This document shows positions 1-8,850 of a stretch of DNA of 64,000 nt, one piece after another. The DNA is from Bacteroidales bacterium (GTDB lineage Bacteria; Bacteroidota; Bacteroidia; Bacteroidales; UBA6680), in contig JAOARD010000009.1 in NCBI GenBank assembly GCA_025210735.1, positions 186,001-250,000 on the forward strand, given 5' to 3'. The translations under genes and the position numbers were made by a program. The notes beneath the pieces were generated by a model, which saw only the letters and a program-made list of their open reading frames with translations, searched no databases and had not been told where the DNA came from. Numbering within the stretch: the stretch's first letter is position 1; every line of letters starts with the position of its first letter.

Positions 1-791
1 TTAAATTAACAACTGTTGATAACTGGAATACTCTGCTTGATGAGGCAAACATACTTGAGCAAAAGTTACCAGCAAATATGTTGGCATGGTATAATGCCGC
101 TAAGCGCTTTTATGCAAGTTATGTTTATGAACAACTAAGACTTGCAGCACTATTTCCGAGGATAACCAGTGAGATACTTACCCTTGACGATACAGAGATT
201 AACGGTAGCAGATTTGGCGATAAGCAGTTTCTGCTGACATTTGATGACGGACCAACAGTAAAGGGTGGCAATACAGATAAACTGATATCTGTATTAAGAC
301 AGAACCGAAAAACAGGACTGTTTTTTGTTCTTGGTAACAACCTTAAAACAAGGGTAGACAAAGCAGGTACAGATAATGTTAATAACCTGTATAGAGGAAT
401 GTTGGTTGGTTCGCACTCAAGAGTTCATAAAGCTCATCCACGATATAAAAGCTGGAAATCGGCTCTTGATTATACCGATTCGTTAATAAACAGTTCTCTG
501 AACAGAGAGTGCAGATATTTCAGACCTCCATATGGTCAGCGAAACACTGCTATTATAAATCACCTTAAAAAGGGTAATACGCAAGTAATGCTTTGGAATA
601 TCGATTCGCAGGACTGGAACTCAAAGATTAACTCAACAGAGGTGTCAGATCGTGTTTTGAGCCTTATGTTGGTATGGCGAAGAGGAATATTACTGTTTCA
701 TGATATTCACTCAAAATCGAGATTCACACTGCCTAAACTGTGGAAAGATCTTGAAGGTTCTGGTGTAGTCTGGATGGATAATATAGATTAA
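1..791 (+). CDS. Polysaccharide deacetylase (CE4/NodB), 5' end outside window
   Basis: The reading frame is open from base 3 back to the window edge, so the methionine at 78 is probably internal and the true start lies upstream. The visible protein has the full NodB metal-hydrolase motif set in order: TFDDGP (motif 1, metal Asp), HSRVH (motif 2, metal His pair), RPPYG (motif 3), DSQDW (motif 4) and LLFHDIH (motif 5). CE4 enzymes remove N-acetyl or O-acetyl groups from peptidoglycan, chitin or other glycans. All key residues are present, so it should be active. The substrate cannot be read from the sequence. No signal peptide is visible in the part present. A strong hairpin terminator follows the stop codon. 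Confidence 0.85.
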   Translation, partial: KLTTVDNWNTLLDEANILEQKLPANMLAWYNAAKRFYASYVYEQLRLAALFPRITSEILTLDDTEINGSRFGDKQFLLTFDDGPTVKGGNTDKLISVLRQNRKTGLFFVLGNNLKTRVDKAGTDNVNNLYRGMLVGSHSRVHKAHPRYKSWKSALDYTDSLINSSLNRECRYFRPPYGQRNTAIINHLKKGNTQVMLWNIDSQDWNSKINSTEVSDRVLSLMLVWRRGILLFHDIHSKSRFTLPKLWKDLEGSGVVWMDNID

Positions 792-809
792 ACAGATACT
801 CTTATAATG

Positions 810-850
810 AATCGCCAAAGAGATTATAAGTACTCTCTTTGGCGATTTTT
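810..850 (+). terminator. Rho-independent terminator after the deacetylase gene
   Basis: A perfect 13-bp stem, AATCGCCAAAGAG at 810-822 pairing with 835-847, has a 12-nt loop and runs into a T-rich tract. It lies between convergent genes, and the T-run favours the plus-strand transcript. Confidence 0.85.
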
Positions 851-880
851 TGTTTCTAATAATCTATCAAAGTTATATTC

Positions 881-2320
881 TTATAACATCTCCAGATAAT
901 TTTTCACGTAGTATACCCAATCATCAATTCTGTCATAGAGTTGCTTGGTTTTTGGGTATGGTATATTTACATCAGGACTTATACCTATGTTATCAATAGC
1001 TTTTTCCGGGAGTCTGCCCGATCTTGTCATAGGATATCTTAGCTTGTATTTTTTTGATGGAAAGTATATGTCAACAGCATTTGAGTAATCAAGAACACCG
1101 GCAGTATTACTATTTCCAAACAGTGTTACTTTTTTACTATGCTTTGCTGCTAACAGGAACTGTTCAGCAGCTGATGCATTACCATCATTTATAATAATTC
1201 CAATATTTCTTGGATACTCATATATAGTATCTTTTTTAATCATTCCACCTTTTCCATATTGTGGATGTTTTACAAAACCCCCACGATTCTCTTTCATGTT
1301 TTTAATTAGAGCTTTTACATTTCTTATACTATTTTCATTGTTATTTATACTTCCATCTTTTAGCGCATTTTCATATAGCTTTATGTTATCATCTGTTGCG
1401 TACCATTCAGTATCATGACTATAGTAAGGATTCGTGTATATTAATTTTGATAACATTTGATAGTATATATCCTGTCCTCCACCGTTATATCTTATATCAA
1501 TAATTAGATTAGGGCGTGATACTATATCGTTCCAATGTTTTTCTACAAGTCTATTTGTGTAATCGGAACCGAATCCGGCAGCTCTTAAATAGAATGTACT
1601 ATCAGATATTGGCAGAGCTACATAATATGTATTTTGTCCATTAGGGTATTTTGGTAGATAAGTGTTTAATAGCGCTTTGTCTGAAATTTTGTCGTCAGAT
1701 TTGTGGACGAAATAATCTCCTTTATGAATCTCTAAAATTTTGTTTCCTAAATGAGTAGAAGCTACTTTCTTTGTTTCTTTGAAATTCTTATAAGAATCGT
1801 AATAAATGCATTTATAATCTCCATTAGGAAGCCTCTTTAAGGTAAACATTAATTGATTTTTCTGATATCCAGAATAATTAACAGATATACCTTCCCAAGT
1901 ATCTTTGTTTGTATCTTTTTTAATGGCTAATTTTCCTCTATATGAGAACCATATACCTTCTAAAGAATCTCTGGTGTTGTCGAATATAATTTTCTTAATG
2001 ATTATATTGTTATTGGAAACCTTATGGTTTTTTTCTTTTTCTCTCACTTTGAATACCCTAAGATGATTATCCTTAAACCACGATACGTATTTTCTTAAAT
2101 AGAACGATGTTGAGTCTGGATACTTTGATATACTAAGTCTTATTGTCTTTTCAATATCCTTTAGTTCTTTACTGTTCTCTTTTGTAACCTTAATATTGTA
2201 ACCGGGATAATTGTTTTTAACCTTCTTAACAAGATAGTTGAAATCTTTGATGTTAGATTTTTGCGAGTAACAACAAAGGGTAAGGGTTGATAGTAAAAAC
2301 AAAATTGTCACATTCTTCAT
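881..2320 (-). CDS. Secreted S41 family peptidase (Tricorn-like)
   Basis: This 479-residue protein starts with a hydrophobic signal peptide ending near CYSQ at residue 20. The C-terminal half carries the S41 fold: LIIDIRYNGGGQ at about 272-283 (substrate strand and glycine loop) and NDGNASAAEQF at 378-388, with Ser383 as probable nucleophile. The usual S41 Lys after VGxxTxG is not seen; the sequence is FGNSNTAGVLDYS, a form common in Bacteroidota Tricorn-like S41 proteins that use a different triad. FKDNHLRVF at 82-90 resembles the conserved D-x-H segment of that group. It probably acts in the periplasm or at the surface on unfolded peptides; substrate unknown. It converges with the deacetylase gene and stands alone on its strand. 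Confidence 0.8.
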   Translation of the reverse strand: MKNVTILFLLSTLTLCCYSQKSNIKDFNYLVKKVKNNYPGYNIKVTKENSKELKDIEKTIRLSISKYPDSTSFYLRKYVSWFKDNHLRVFKVREKEKNHKVSNNNIIIKKIIFDNTRDSLEGIWFSYRGKLAIKKDTNKDTWEGISVNYSGYQKNQLMFTLKRLPNGDYKCIYYDSYKNFKETKKVASTHLGNKILEIHKGDYFVHKSDDKISDKALLNTYLPKYPNGQNTYYVALPISDSTFYLRAAGFGSDYTNRLVEKHWNDIVSRPNLIIDIRYNGGGQDIYYQMLSKLIYTNPYYSHDTEWYATDDNIKLYENALKDGSINNNENSIRNVKALIKNMKENRGGFVKHPQYGKGGMIKKDTIYEYPRNIGIIINDGNASAAEQFLLAAKHSKKVTLFGNSNTAGVLDYSNAVDIYFPSKKYKLRYPMTRSGRLPEKAIDNIGISPDVNIPYPKTKQLYDRIDDWVYYVKNYLEML

Positions 2321-3185
2321 TTCTCTGTTTATTTTACGAATATTATAAATACCTAATCAGAATTGAACTTATACATATCTAAAGTTCAATATGATATATG
2401 TTTTTCAGTAAACGGATTACTAAATCTTTAACTATATTAATTACCACTATTTAAAACTAAATAGCATGAAAAATAATAGTCAAACTAAATGATATGCTGA
2501 AATATAAGAATAGATGTTTAATAAAAATCTAAAGGGGCATATCTTATTACAACAACAAATATATAGAAAAATACCTAAACATAAAGGTGGTTTGTTTTTT
2601 CATTTTCTTTACTATTCCGGATTATATTATTTGATTGAATATGTGAGCTGTGCTTTGTGTTATTTGGAGTTAATGAATATTTAGATATAAATCCGTACGA
2701 TATGAATTTTTCAATTTTACCTCTATGTTTGGCTTCTATAGAGATCACTGAACATTTAATTCTAGAGCAAATTGTTTTGTATACCGAACATATAGCATAA
2801 ATGTATGTTATAGTAAAGTTGACAGATATGATACATTTAGTATAGGAATAGCTTACTGTTTTAAACGATAATTTTAAGCCTTGTCCTGAAATGTAACAAT
2901 ATTCATCTGTTTTGATGGTTTATGCAAAATACTGCATAAAACTTATCGGTTTCTGTTTTACGCCATTTTACCTTACAGTTTATATTATCGTATAATAATT
3001 GTGCATATATCAGTAAATTACGTGTTGGTAGCATAAATGTCTTATATACAGAGTTCTCTGTTGGCTATAGTTAATTGTCTTTTTAATATCATTTATCAAT
3101 AAAAAAAGCGTGTTTACCATGAGAAAATAATGATTGACTTGGTAAAATTGTACTGTTGTAACAAAAGTAAAAAATCCCATAAAAA
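2321..3185. other. Long AT-rich intergenic region, no gene supported
   Basis: About 0.9 kb separates the divergent S41 and pflB genes. No protein-like reading frame, tRNA or repeat was found. It probably holds the upstream control region of the formate module, but no operator could be named. Confidence 0.5.
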
Positions 3186-3192
3186 GGGGAGG

Positions 3193-3221
3193 GTTGGTAA
3201 CAAAAATTATCTCTTACTTTG
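3193..3221 (+). promoter_or_regulatory. Candidate Bacteroidota promoter for pflB
   Basis: TTACTTTG at 3214-3221 matches the Bacteroidota -7 element TAnnTTTG at 7 of 8 positions. GTTG at 3193-3196 lies 17 bp upstream as a possible -33 element. Transcription from here would leave a leader of about 175 nt before pflB. Confidence 0.4.
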
Positions 3222-3402
3222 CAGTAAAATAAAGGGATACGGAGGGTGTCACTATTCAGGACGACTGTTAAAAAAGCTGACATTTGATGTGTTCAGAAAG
3301 CAAACACAAATCAAATTAACTCTCGGATGAGTTAGAGCGTGTGTAATGTATAATTATTCATTATATATACCTGTTTCATCCGAAATAATAAAAATTAAGG
3401 AG

Positions 3403-5628
3403 ATGGAGAGTATTAAGTTTAAGTCCGGAGCGTGGGAACATGCAATTAATGTAAGAGATTTTGTTCAGAATAACATTACACCTTACCACGGAGACGCTTC
3501 GTTTCTTTGTGGCCCAACAGAGAGAACTAAGAAGCTATGGAAGATCTGTACCGATGCTATTAAGGAGGAGCTTGATAGAGACGGAGTAAGATCAATTGAT
3601 ACAGAAACAGTCTCAACAATCGATTCACACGGAGCTGGATACATTGATAAAGATCTTGAGCTTATTGTTGGTTTACAGGCAGATGAATTACTACGCAGAG
3701 CAATGAAACCATATGGTGGTATTGCTGTAGTTGAGAAAGCTTGTACTGAACATGGTCTTGAGGTTTCAGACAGAGTAAAGGATATATTCCATAACTATGC
3801 AAAAACACACAACGATGGTGTTTTTGATGCATATACTGAAGAGATAAGAAAATTCCGTTCATTAGGATTTCTTACAGGTTTACCAGATAACTATGCGCGT
3901 GGTAGAATTATTGGAGACTACCGTCGTATGGCACTTTATGGTATCGACAGACTTATTGAGGCTAAACAAGAGGATCTTAAGCACCTTACAAGTCCAATGA
4001 GCGATGATACAATTCGTTTGCGCGAGGAGGTTGCTGAGCAGATTAAGGCATTAGGAAAGATGAAAAATCTTGGTGCTAAATATGGTCTTGACCTTGCACG
4101 TCCTGCACAATCGGCACAAGAGGCTGTTCAGTGGGTATATATGGCATACCTTGCTGCTGTTAAGGAGCAGGATGGTGCTGCAATGTCGCTTGGTAATGTG
4201 TCAGGATTCCTTGATATATATATGGAGTACGATCTTGCAAAAGGAAACATTACAGAGGAGTTTGCACAGGAACTTGTTGACCAGTTTGTAATGAAACTTC
4301 GTTGTGTTCGTCATCTGCGTATGAATGCTTATAATGAGATTTTTGCAGGAGACCCAACATGGGTAACAGAGGCAATTGGTGGTAAAACAATGGATGGTCG
4401 TCCTAAGGTTACAAAAACATCATTCCGTTTCTTACAGACTCTTTATAACTTAGGGCCGTCACCAGAGCCAAACATGACTGTTCTTTGGTCTGATACAGCA
4501 CCAGAAGGATTTAAGAAGTTCTGTGCAAAGGTATCTATCGATACTTCATCTATCCAGTATGAGAACGATCAGCTTATGAGAGATACACGTAACTCTGATG
4601 ATTACGGTATTGCATGTTGTGTATCGTTCCAGGATCTTGGTAAGCAGATTCAGTTCTTTGGAGCAAGATGTAACCTTGCTAAAACACTTCTTCTTGCACT
4701 TAACGAGGGTAGATGTGAGATTACAGGTCAGAAGATTATTGACAATATACCGGCAATTAAGTCAGACGTTCTTGATTACGATGAGGTTATTGCAAACTAT
4801 AAGATTGCAATGAAAGAGATGGCAAGAGTTTATAACGACTCTATGAATGTTATCCACTATATGCACGATAAGTACTACTATGAGAAAGCGCAGATGTCGT
4901 TAGTAGATACTAACCCTGCAATTAACCTTGCTTATGGTATTGCCGGATTATCAATTGTAGCAGACTCACTTTCAGCAATTACCAATGCAAAGGTTACAGC
5001 TGTACGTAATGAGGAGGGATTAACTTGCGACTTTAAGATAGAGGGTGAGTTCCCATTCTACGGAAATGATGATGACCGTGTAGACCGTTTTGCTGTTGAG
5101 GTACCTGAGTACTTTAACGGATTACTTAAGGAGCTTCCTACATATAAGAATGCAGAGCCTACAATGTCTATCCTTACAATTACATCTAACGTAGTTTACG
5201 GATTAAAGACAGGTGCTACTCCTGACGGAAGAGCAAAAGGTATTCCGTTTGCACCAGGTGCTAACCCAATGCACGGACGTGATAAGAAGGGTGCTATTGC
5301 ATCGCTTAACTCTGTTGCAAAAATCAACTATCAGGACTCTTTAGATGGTATCTCAAACACATTCTCAATTGTGCCTAAATCGTTAGGAGCAACTGATGAG
5401 GTACGTCAGGAGAACCTTGTTACAATGATGGATGCATACTTTACAAAAGGAGCACACCACCTTAATGTAAACGTTCTTAACCGCGAACTACTTGAGGATG
5501 CTATGGAGCGTCCGGAGGAGTATCCTCAGTTAACAATCAGGGTTTCTGGTTATGCAGTTAATTTTGTTAAGCTTACTCGTGAACAGCAGCTTGAGGTTAT
5601 CTCACGTAGTTTCTTTGAGAAGATGTAA
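3403..5628 (+). CDS. pflB: Formate C-acetyltransferase (pyruvate formate-lyase)
   Basis: PflB converts pyruvate and CoA to acetyl-CoA and formate by a glycyl-radical mechanism. The catalytic adjacent cysteines are in ACCVSF, and the glycyl-radical loop near the C-terminus is [10 protein letters not shown] place the start at the ATG at 3403, giving 741 residues beginning [11 protein letters not shown], the usual length and N-terminus in Bacteroidales; an in-frame start at 3346 would add 19 unlikely residues. AAGGAG directly abuts the ATG, too close for normal Shine-Dalgarno use, as is common in this phylum. pflA and focA follow on the same strand, so the module makes, activates and exports formate. 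The enzyme is oxygen-sensitive, consistent with an anaerobe. Confidence 0.97.
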   Translation: MESIKFKSGAWEHAINVRDFVQNNITPYHGDASFLCGPTERTKKLWKICTDAIKEELDRDGVRSIDTETVSTIDSHGAGYIDKDLELIVGLQADELLRRAMKPYGGIAVVEKACTEHGLEVSDRVKDIFHNYAKTHNDGVFDAYTEEIRKFRSLGFLTGLPDNYARGRIIGDYRRMALYGIDRLIEAKQEDLKHLTSPMSDDTIRLREEVAEQIKALGKMKNLGAKYGLDLARPAQSAQEAVQWVYMAYLAAVKEQDGAAMSLGNVSGFLDIYMEYDLAKGNITEEFAQELVDQFVMKLRCVRHLRMNAYNEIFAGDPTWVTEAIGGKTMDGRPKVTKTSFRFLQTLYNLGPSPEPNMTVLWSDTAPEGFKKFCAKVSIDTSSIQYENDQLMRDTRNSDDYGIACCVSFQDLGKQIQFFGARCNLAKTLLLALNEGRCEITGQKIIDNIPAIKSDVLDYDEVIANYKIAMKEMARVYNDSMNVIHYMHDKYYYEKAQMSLVDTNPAINLAYGIAGLSIVADSLSAITNAKVTAVRNEEGLTCDFKIEGEFPFYGNDDDRVDRFAVEVPEYFNGLLKELPTYKNAEPTMSILTITSNVVYGLKTGATPDGRAKGIPFAPGANPMHGRDKKGAIASLNSVAKINYQDSLDGISNTFSIVPKSLGATDEVRQENLVTMMDAYFTKGAHHLNVNVLNRELLEDAMERPEEYPQLTIRVSGYAVNFVKLTREQQLEVISRSFFEKM

Positions 5629-5668
5629 TTAATCTTTTAAAAAGATAGCATAAAACTGATATATATGT

Positions 5669-5699
5669 ACAGGCGCATTGCACTGTGTAATGCGTCTGT
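5669..5699 (+). other. Intercistronic hairpin between pflB and pflA
   Basis: ACAGGCGCATT at 5669-5679 pairs with 5689-5699 over 11 bp including one G-U pair. No T-run follows, so it looks like an mRNA-stabilising or processing hairpin, or a weak attenuator, that would let pflB be expressed more strongly than pflA. Confidence 0.5.
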
Positions 5700-5775
5700 A
5701 TAACTCTTATCTGTCTGACTATTAAAGACAGTTACTCAAGAACAGCTTCGGAACAATCAATCAACAGGAATAGTT

Positions 5776-6501
5776 ATGTTAAATGTTCATTCATTCGAAT
5801 CGTTGGGAACTTATGACGGACCCGGCATTCGGTTGGTGGTTTTTTTACAGGGGTGCGCGTTTAAGTGTTTGTATTGCGCAAATCCTGATACAATATCGTT
5901 TAAGGGTGGTACACCAACGTCAAACGATGATATATTACAGATGGCACGTAACCAGCGTCCGTTTTTCGGAAAAATTGGTGGTGTAACAGTTTCGGGCGGT
6001 GAGCCATTATGGCAGGCAAAAGATCTTGCGGATCTGTTTGAGATGCTTAAAGAGGATGGGTTTAATACCTGTATTGATACAAACGGAAATGTGTTTAATG
6101 ATGATGTAAAACGATTGGTAAAGAGTACCGATCTGGTTCTGCTCGATATTAAGCATATTAACGAGGAGTGGCATAAAACCATTACCGGTACGGTAAACAA
6201 AACAACACTTCGTTTTGCAGAGCATCTTAAGGAAGAGAATATACGCACATGGTTGCGTTATGTTCTTGTGCCGGGATATTCAGATCAACCTGAGTATCTG
6301 CATGAGATGGGTGAGTATTTTAAAGAGTATGGTAATATTGAGAAGTTAGAGATTCAGCCTTACCATAAACTTGGTGTGCATAAGTACGATCATCTTAAGA
6401 TGGAGTATAAACTGCATGATGTGCCTGAAAATACTCTTGAGCAATTAGATAGAGCAAAGGATATATTGAGTAATTATTTTAAGGAGGTAATAATAAACTA
6501 A
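5776..6501 (+). CDS. pflA: Pyruvate formate-lyase-activating enzyme
   Basis: This 241-residue radical SAM enzyme installs the glycyl radical on PflB. The 4Fe-4S cluster motif C-x3-C-x2-C is in GCAFKCLYC near residue 27. It is followed by the glycine-rich SAM-binding segment TVSGGEPLWQ and by LLDIKHINEEWH, typical of the PflA subgroup. Length is normal. It lies 147 bp after pflB and 24 bp before focA, consistent with one operon. Confidence 0.95.
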   Translation: MLNVHSFESLGTYDGPGIRLVVFLQGCAFKCLYCANPDTISFKGGTPTSNDDILQMARNQRPFFGKIGGVTVSGGEPLWQAKDLADLFEMLKEDGFNTCIDTNGNVFNDDVKRLVKSTDLVLLDIKHINEEWHKTITGTVNKTTLRFAEHLKEENIRTWLRYVLVPGYSDQPEYLHEMGEYFKEYGNIEKLEIQPYHKLGVHKYDHLKMEYKLHDVPENTLEQLDRAKDILSNYFKEVIIN

Positions 6502-6525
6502 AACGGATAAAAAACACTTAGAACA

Positions 6526-7308
6526 ATGGCATATTATTCACCAAAAGAGATTGTAGAGGTAGTTAACAATACTGCAAAAGCCAAACAACAGACGAGCAGA
6601 CGTAAAACATTTGTGCTTGCTATATTAGGAGGAGCATATATTGCAATGGGAGGATTACTGGCTCTTGTTGTAGGAGGTGGTCTGCCTGAAATGGCACAAA
6701 GTAATCCGGGATTACAGAAATTTCTGTTCGGAGCAGTTTTCCCATTAGGGCTTATTCTGTGTGCAGTAGCTGGAGCAGAACTGTTTACAGGTAATACAGC
6801 ATATTTTGTACCATCGGTTCTGTCAAAGCGTATGTCTATTAAAATACCGTTTAAGAATTGGTTGTACGTTTATTCTGGCAACTTTGTTGGAGCTATTTTT
6901 GTAGCACTCTTTTTTGCCTATTTTACTGATATATTTTCGCAGAGTCCGTGGTTGGATTCTGTAATTGGAGTTGCTGTTAAAAAAACATCATCTCCGTTCT
7001 ATAAGGTTTTTCTAAAAGGTATAGCATGTAACTGGATGGTTGCTTTAGCTATGTGGCAAGCATATGCTGCAAAAGATATTGCAAGCAAAATATTGGGAAT
7101 ATGGTTCCCGATAATGGCATTTGTTGCAATGGGCTTTGAGCACTGTGTGGCAAACATGTTCTTTATACCTACAGCGATATTCTACGGAGCAGATATTACA
7201 TGGACTGAGTTTGTTGTCAACAACCTTATTCCTGCAACCCTTGGTAATATAGCAGGGGGAGCATTCCTTGTGGGTGCCATTTATTGGTACGTATATGAGA
7301 AGAAGTAA
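6526..7308 (+). CDS. focA: Formate/nitrite transporter (FocA family)
   Basis: This 260-residue membrane protein has about six hydrophobic segments and FNT-family signatures: the segment GAELFTGNTAYF, and NWMVALAMW and GFEHCVANMFF in the later helices. FNT proteins form pentameric channels for formate or related anions. Its position directly after pflB-pflA makes formate export, or re-import, the most likely role. Nitrite or hydrosulfide specificity cannot be excluded from sequence. Confidence 0.92.
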   Translation: MAYYSPKEIVEVVNNTAKAKQQTSRRKTFVLAILGGAYIAMGGLLALVVGGGLPEMAQSNPGLQKFLFGAVFPLGLILCAVAGAELFTGNTAYFVPSVLSKRMSIKIPFKNWLYVYSGNFVGAIFVALFFAYFTDIFSQSPWLDSVIGVAVKKTSSPFYKVFLKGIACNWMVALAMWQAYAAKDIASKILGIWFPIMAFVAMGFEHCVANMFFIPTAIFYGADITWTEFVVNNLIPATLGNIAGGAFLVGAIYWYVYEKK

Positions 7309-7341
7309 AATCAGCCATCTCGCAAATACGGTTCGAAGAAA

Positions 7342-7370
7342 AGCTGCCCATTGGGTGGCTTTTTGTTTTT
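7342..7370 (+). terminator. Terminator of the pflB-pflA-focA operon
   Basis: AGCTGCCCA at 7342-7350 pairs with TGGGTGGCT at 7352-7360 (7 of 9 positions, very short loop) and is followed by TTTTGTTTTT. Confidence 0.7.
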
Positions 7371-7508
7371 AATTGGTTAGGTTAAATACTGAAGATTTTG
7401 CATAATGACTTTTAACCTGATTAAAATTTGTTTCTCTTTTTGTCGTCTCTTCTTTTTCATCAGGTACTTGTTGACTTTTTCCTAGTTCTGTAAAGTTTAC
7501 CTCATCTT

Positions 7509-8372
7509 TTAATGGCATTCCAAAGTTGTCATTAGAATCGTTATCTCTTCTGGAGTTATATTTCCTGATTTCGGGATATTTGCAAATCTAATCTTTTCTG
7601 GTTGTTTCTGGTTTTCTGTAAAAAGCTTGTATCCTTTATATTTAAGGTCATTTATTTTTGTTGTTTTAGTTCTGTTAATTTGTGGGTTTCTTGCGTGTGG
7701 ATTATATTCTACTCTGTCTTTAATTATAACTTTTTTTCCATTAACAAGTAAACTATTTTCTTTAAAGCACCAATCTTTTGCGGGGTAAATTTTTTTGTCA
7801 ACTACTATTTCGTATGGTTTGGAAAGAACTTTAGAGATGTTTTCTTTATCATTCTTTACCTGCCTTATTTTGTAGCAATCTTCAATAACTATTTTTTCTC
7901 CAACCTCAATCTTATTTATGTTGTTTACATTTATGTTTTGTTTTTTGTTAAAGCTGTTGTCTGTATATACACAAATGTTTTTTGCATTATCAGTTATTAT
8001 GCCTGCCGGAATTACATTTCTGCTATTTGTACCATCTTTTTCATCAATTATTAAATACTTGTTATCTAAAAGAGCCGTTTTGTATACTTTTCTAATCTTT
8101 TCATTTTCACTGTCTGCACAGCATATAACTGTCCTCCAAATAGAAGCTCCGAAGCTTCTTTCATATTTGTTAATCATCTGTAAAACGTCTTTACCATTTT
8201 GTTGGGTAGTGTTTATTCTGTTATTAACCATTCTCTGTAACTCCCGTTGTCTCTTTGCTTCTGGTCTGTTATCTACAAACTGTAGTGGAGTAACCTTTGG
8301 TTTATAGCTCTGTTGTTGAATAGTTGTTCTGTTTTTGGGATTCTCTTTTTGATTTTTATATATCTGTGTCAT
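7509..8372 (-). CDS. Protein with eCIS-cargo-type N-terminal tag, unknown C-terminal domain
   Basis: This 287-residue protein has no signal peptide. Residues about 30-48 read LQFVDNRPEAKRQRELQRM, followed by GKDVLQMIN. This VDNRPEA-x2-QR-x-LQ segment is a recurring N-terminal tag of Bacteroidota proteins linked to extracellular contractile injection systems and DUF4157-type polymorphic toxins. The DUF4157 HExxH zinc motif is absent here. The remainder is Lys/Asn-rich and beta-like, with no domain I recognise; it may be a variable effector domain. No sheath, tube or baseplate genes lie in the window, so it would be an orphan cargo gene. The tag call is from remembered family patterns, and the function is inference. 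Confidence 0.6.
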   Translation of the reverse strand: MTQIYKNQKENPKNRTTIQQQSYKPKVTPLQFVDNRPEAKRQRELQRMVNNRINTTQQNGKDVLQMINKYERSFGASIWRTVICCADSENEKIRKVYKTALLDNKYLIIDEKDGTNSRNVIPAGIITDNAKNICVYTDNSFNKKQNINVNNINKIEVGEKIVIEDCYKIRQVKNDKENISKVLSKPYEIVVDKKIYPAKDWCFKENSLLVNGKKVIIKDRVEYNPHARNPQINRTKTTKINDLKYKGYKLFTENQKQPEKIRFANIPKSGNITPEEITILMTTLECH

Positions 8373-8466
8373 ACCTAACCTTTTTAGTTATAATAAGGTA
8401 TGATCTGTATTATTACTTTACAAATATGGAGTGGTGATTTATATCAATATTCTGAATTAGACTAAT

Positions 8467-8730
8467 GTGTTATTTATTAGAGGGATGTATAATTTTATCA
8501 AATTATATGATGTGATTAATAGTTTTACCCAAGAAAATAAAACATATATACGTAAAGTTCTAGGTATTAATGATAAAAATAAATATTTAACATTAAAATA
8601 TTATTGTCTTGGTATAATATTTGTTAATATTGCAGCAGTTATACCCTGGTACCCTGGTATTAGGTTTATAAATGTTTATTCACAAAAGCAGGGGTGGTTC
8701 CCTGCTTTTACTCTTTTCAGGCTATTTTAG
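8467..8730 (+). CDS. Doubtful small ORF
   Basis: This is an 87-codon frame, or 79 codons from the second ATG in ATGTATAATTTT. It has one hydrophobic stretch (GIIFVNIAAVIPWYPGI) and no recognised domain. A perfect terminator-like hairpin at 8684-8709 lies inside its last 16 codons, and the 3' end also contains a tandem TACCCTGG duplication. It is probably not a real gene, or is a remnant. Confidence 0.2.
   Translation: MLFIRGMYNFIKLYDVINSFTQENKTYIRKVLGINDKNKYLTLKYYCLGIIFVNIAAVIPWYPGIRFINVYSQKQGWFPAFTLFRLF
8684..8713 (+). terminator. Perfect hairpin with T-rich tail
   Basis: AAAAGCAGGG at 8684-8693 pairs perfectly with 8700-8709 across a 6-nt loop, followed by ACTCTTTT. It looks like a rho-independent terminator for a short plus-strand transcript across 8.4-8.7 kb, although the only coding frame there is doubtful. 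Confidence 0.5.
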
Positions 8731-8798
8731 TTAAGCAGATCAGTTTAATATTAACCTTACAGGTAATAGAATATAATCGGAAGTCAAATACATTTCAA

Positions 8799-8827
8799 TA
8801 AAAAAGGCCGCTCAACAGAGCGACCTT
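8799..8827 (-). terminator. Terminator of the TPR lipoprotein gene
   Basis: Read on the minus strand, AAGGTCGCTC (8827-8818) pairs with GAGCGGCCTT (8813-8804) around a 4-nt loop, with one G-U pair, and then enters a T-run. It lies 24 bp after the stop codon of the 8851-10578 gene. Confidence 0.8.
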
Positions 8828-8850
8828 AATATTTTATATAATTCAGGATA

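Noticed and set aside
3130..3330. 66-codon frame upstream of pflB
   Set aside because: No protein-like pattern, and it overlaps the candidate pflB promoter; more likely leader DNA.
7918..8307. 129-codon plus-strand frame opposite the eCIS-tag protein
   Set aside because: Hydrophobic shadow of a Lys/Asn-rich gene; the minus-strand frame has a recognisable family tag.
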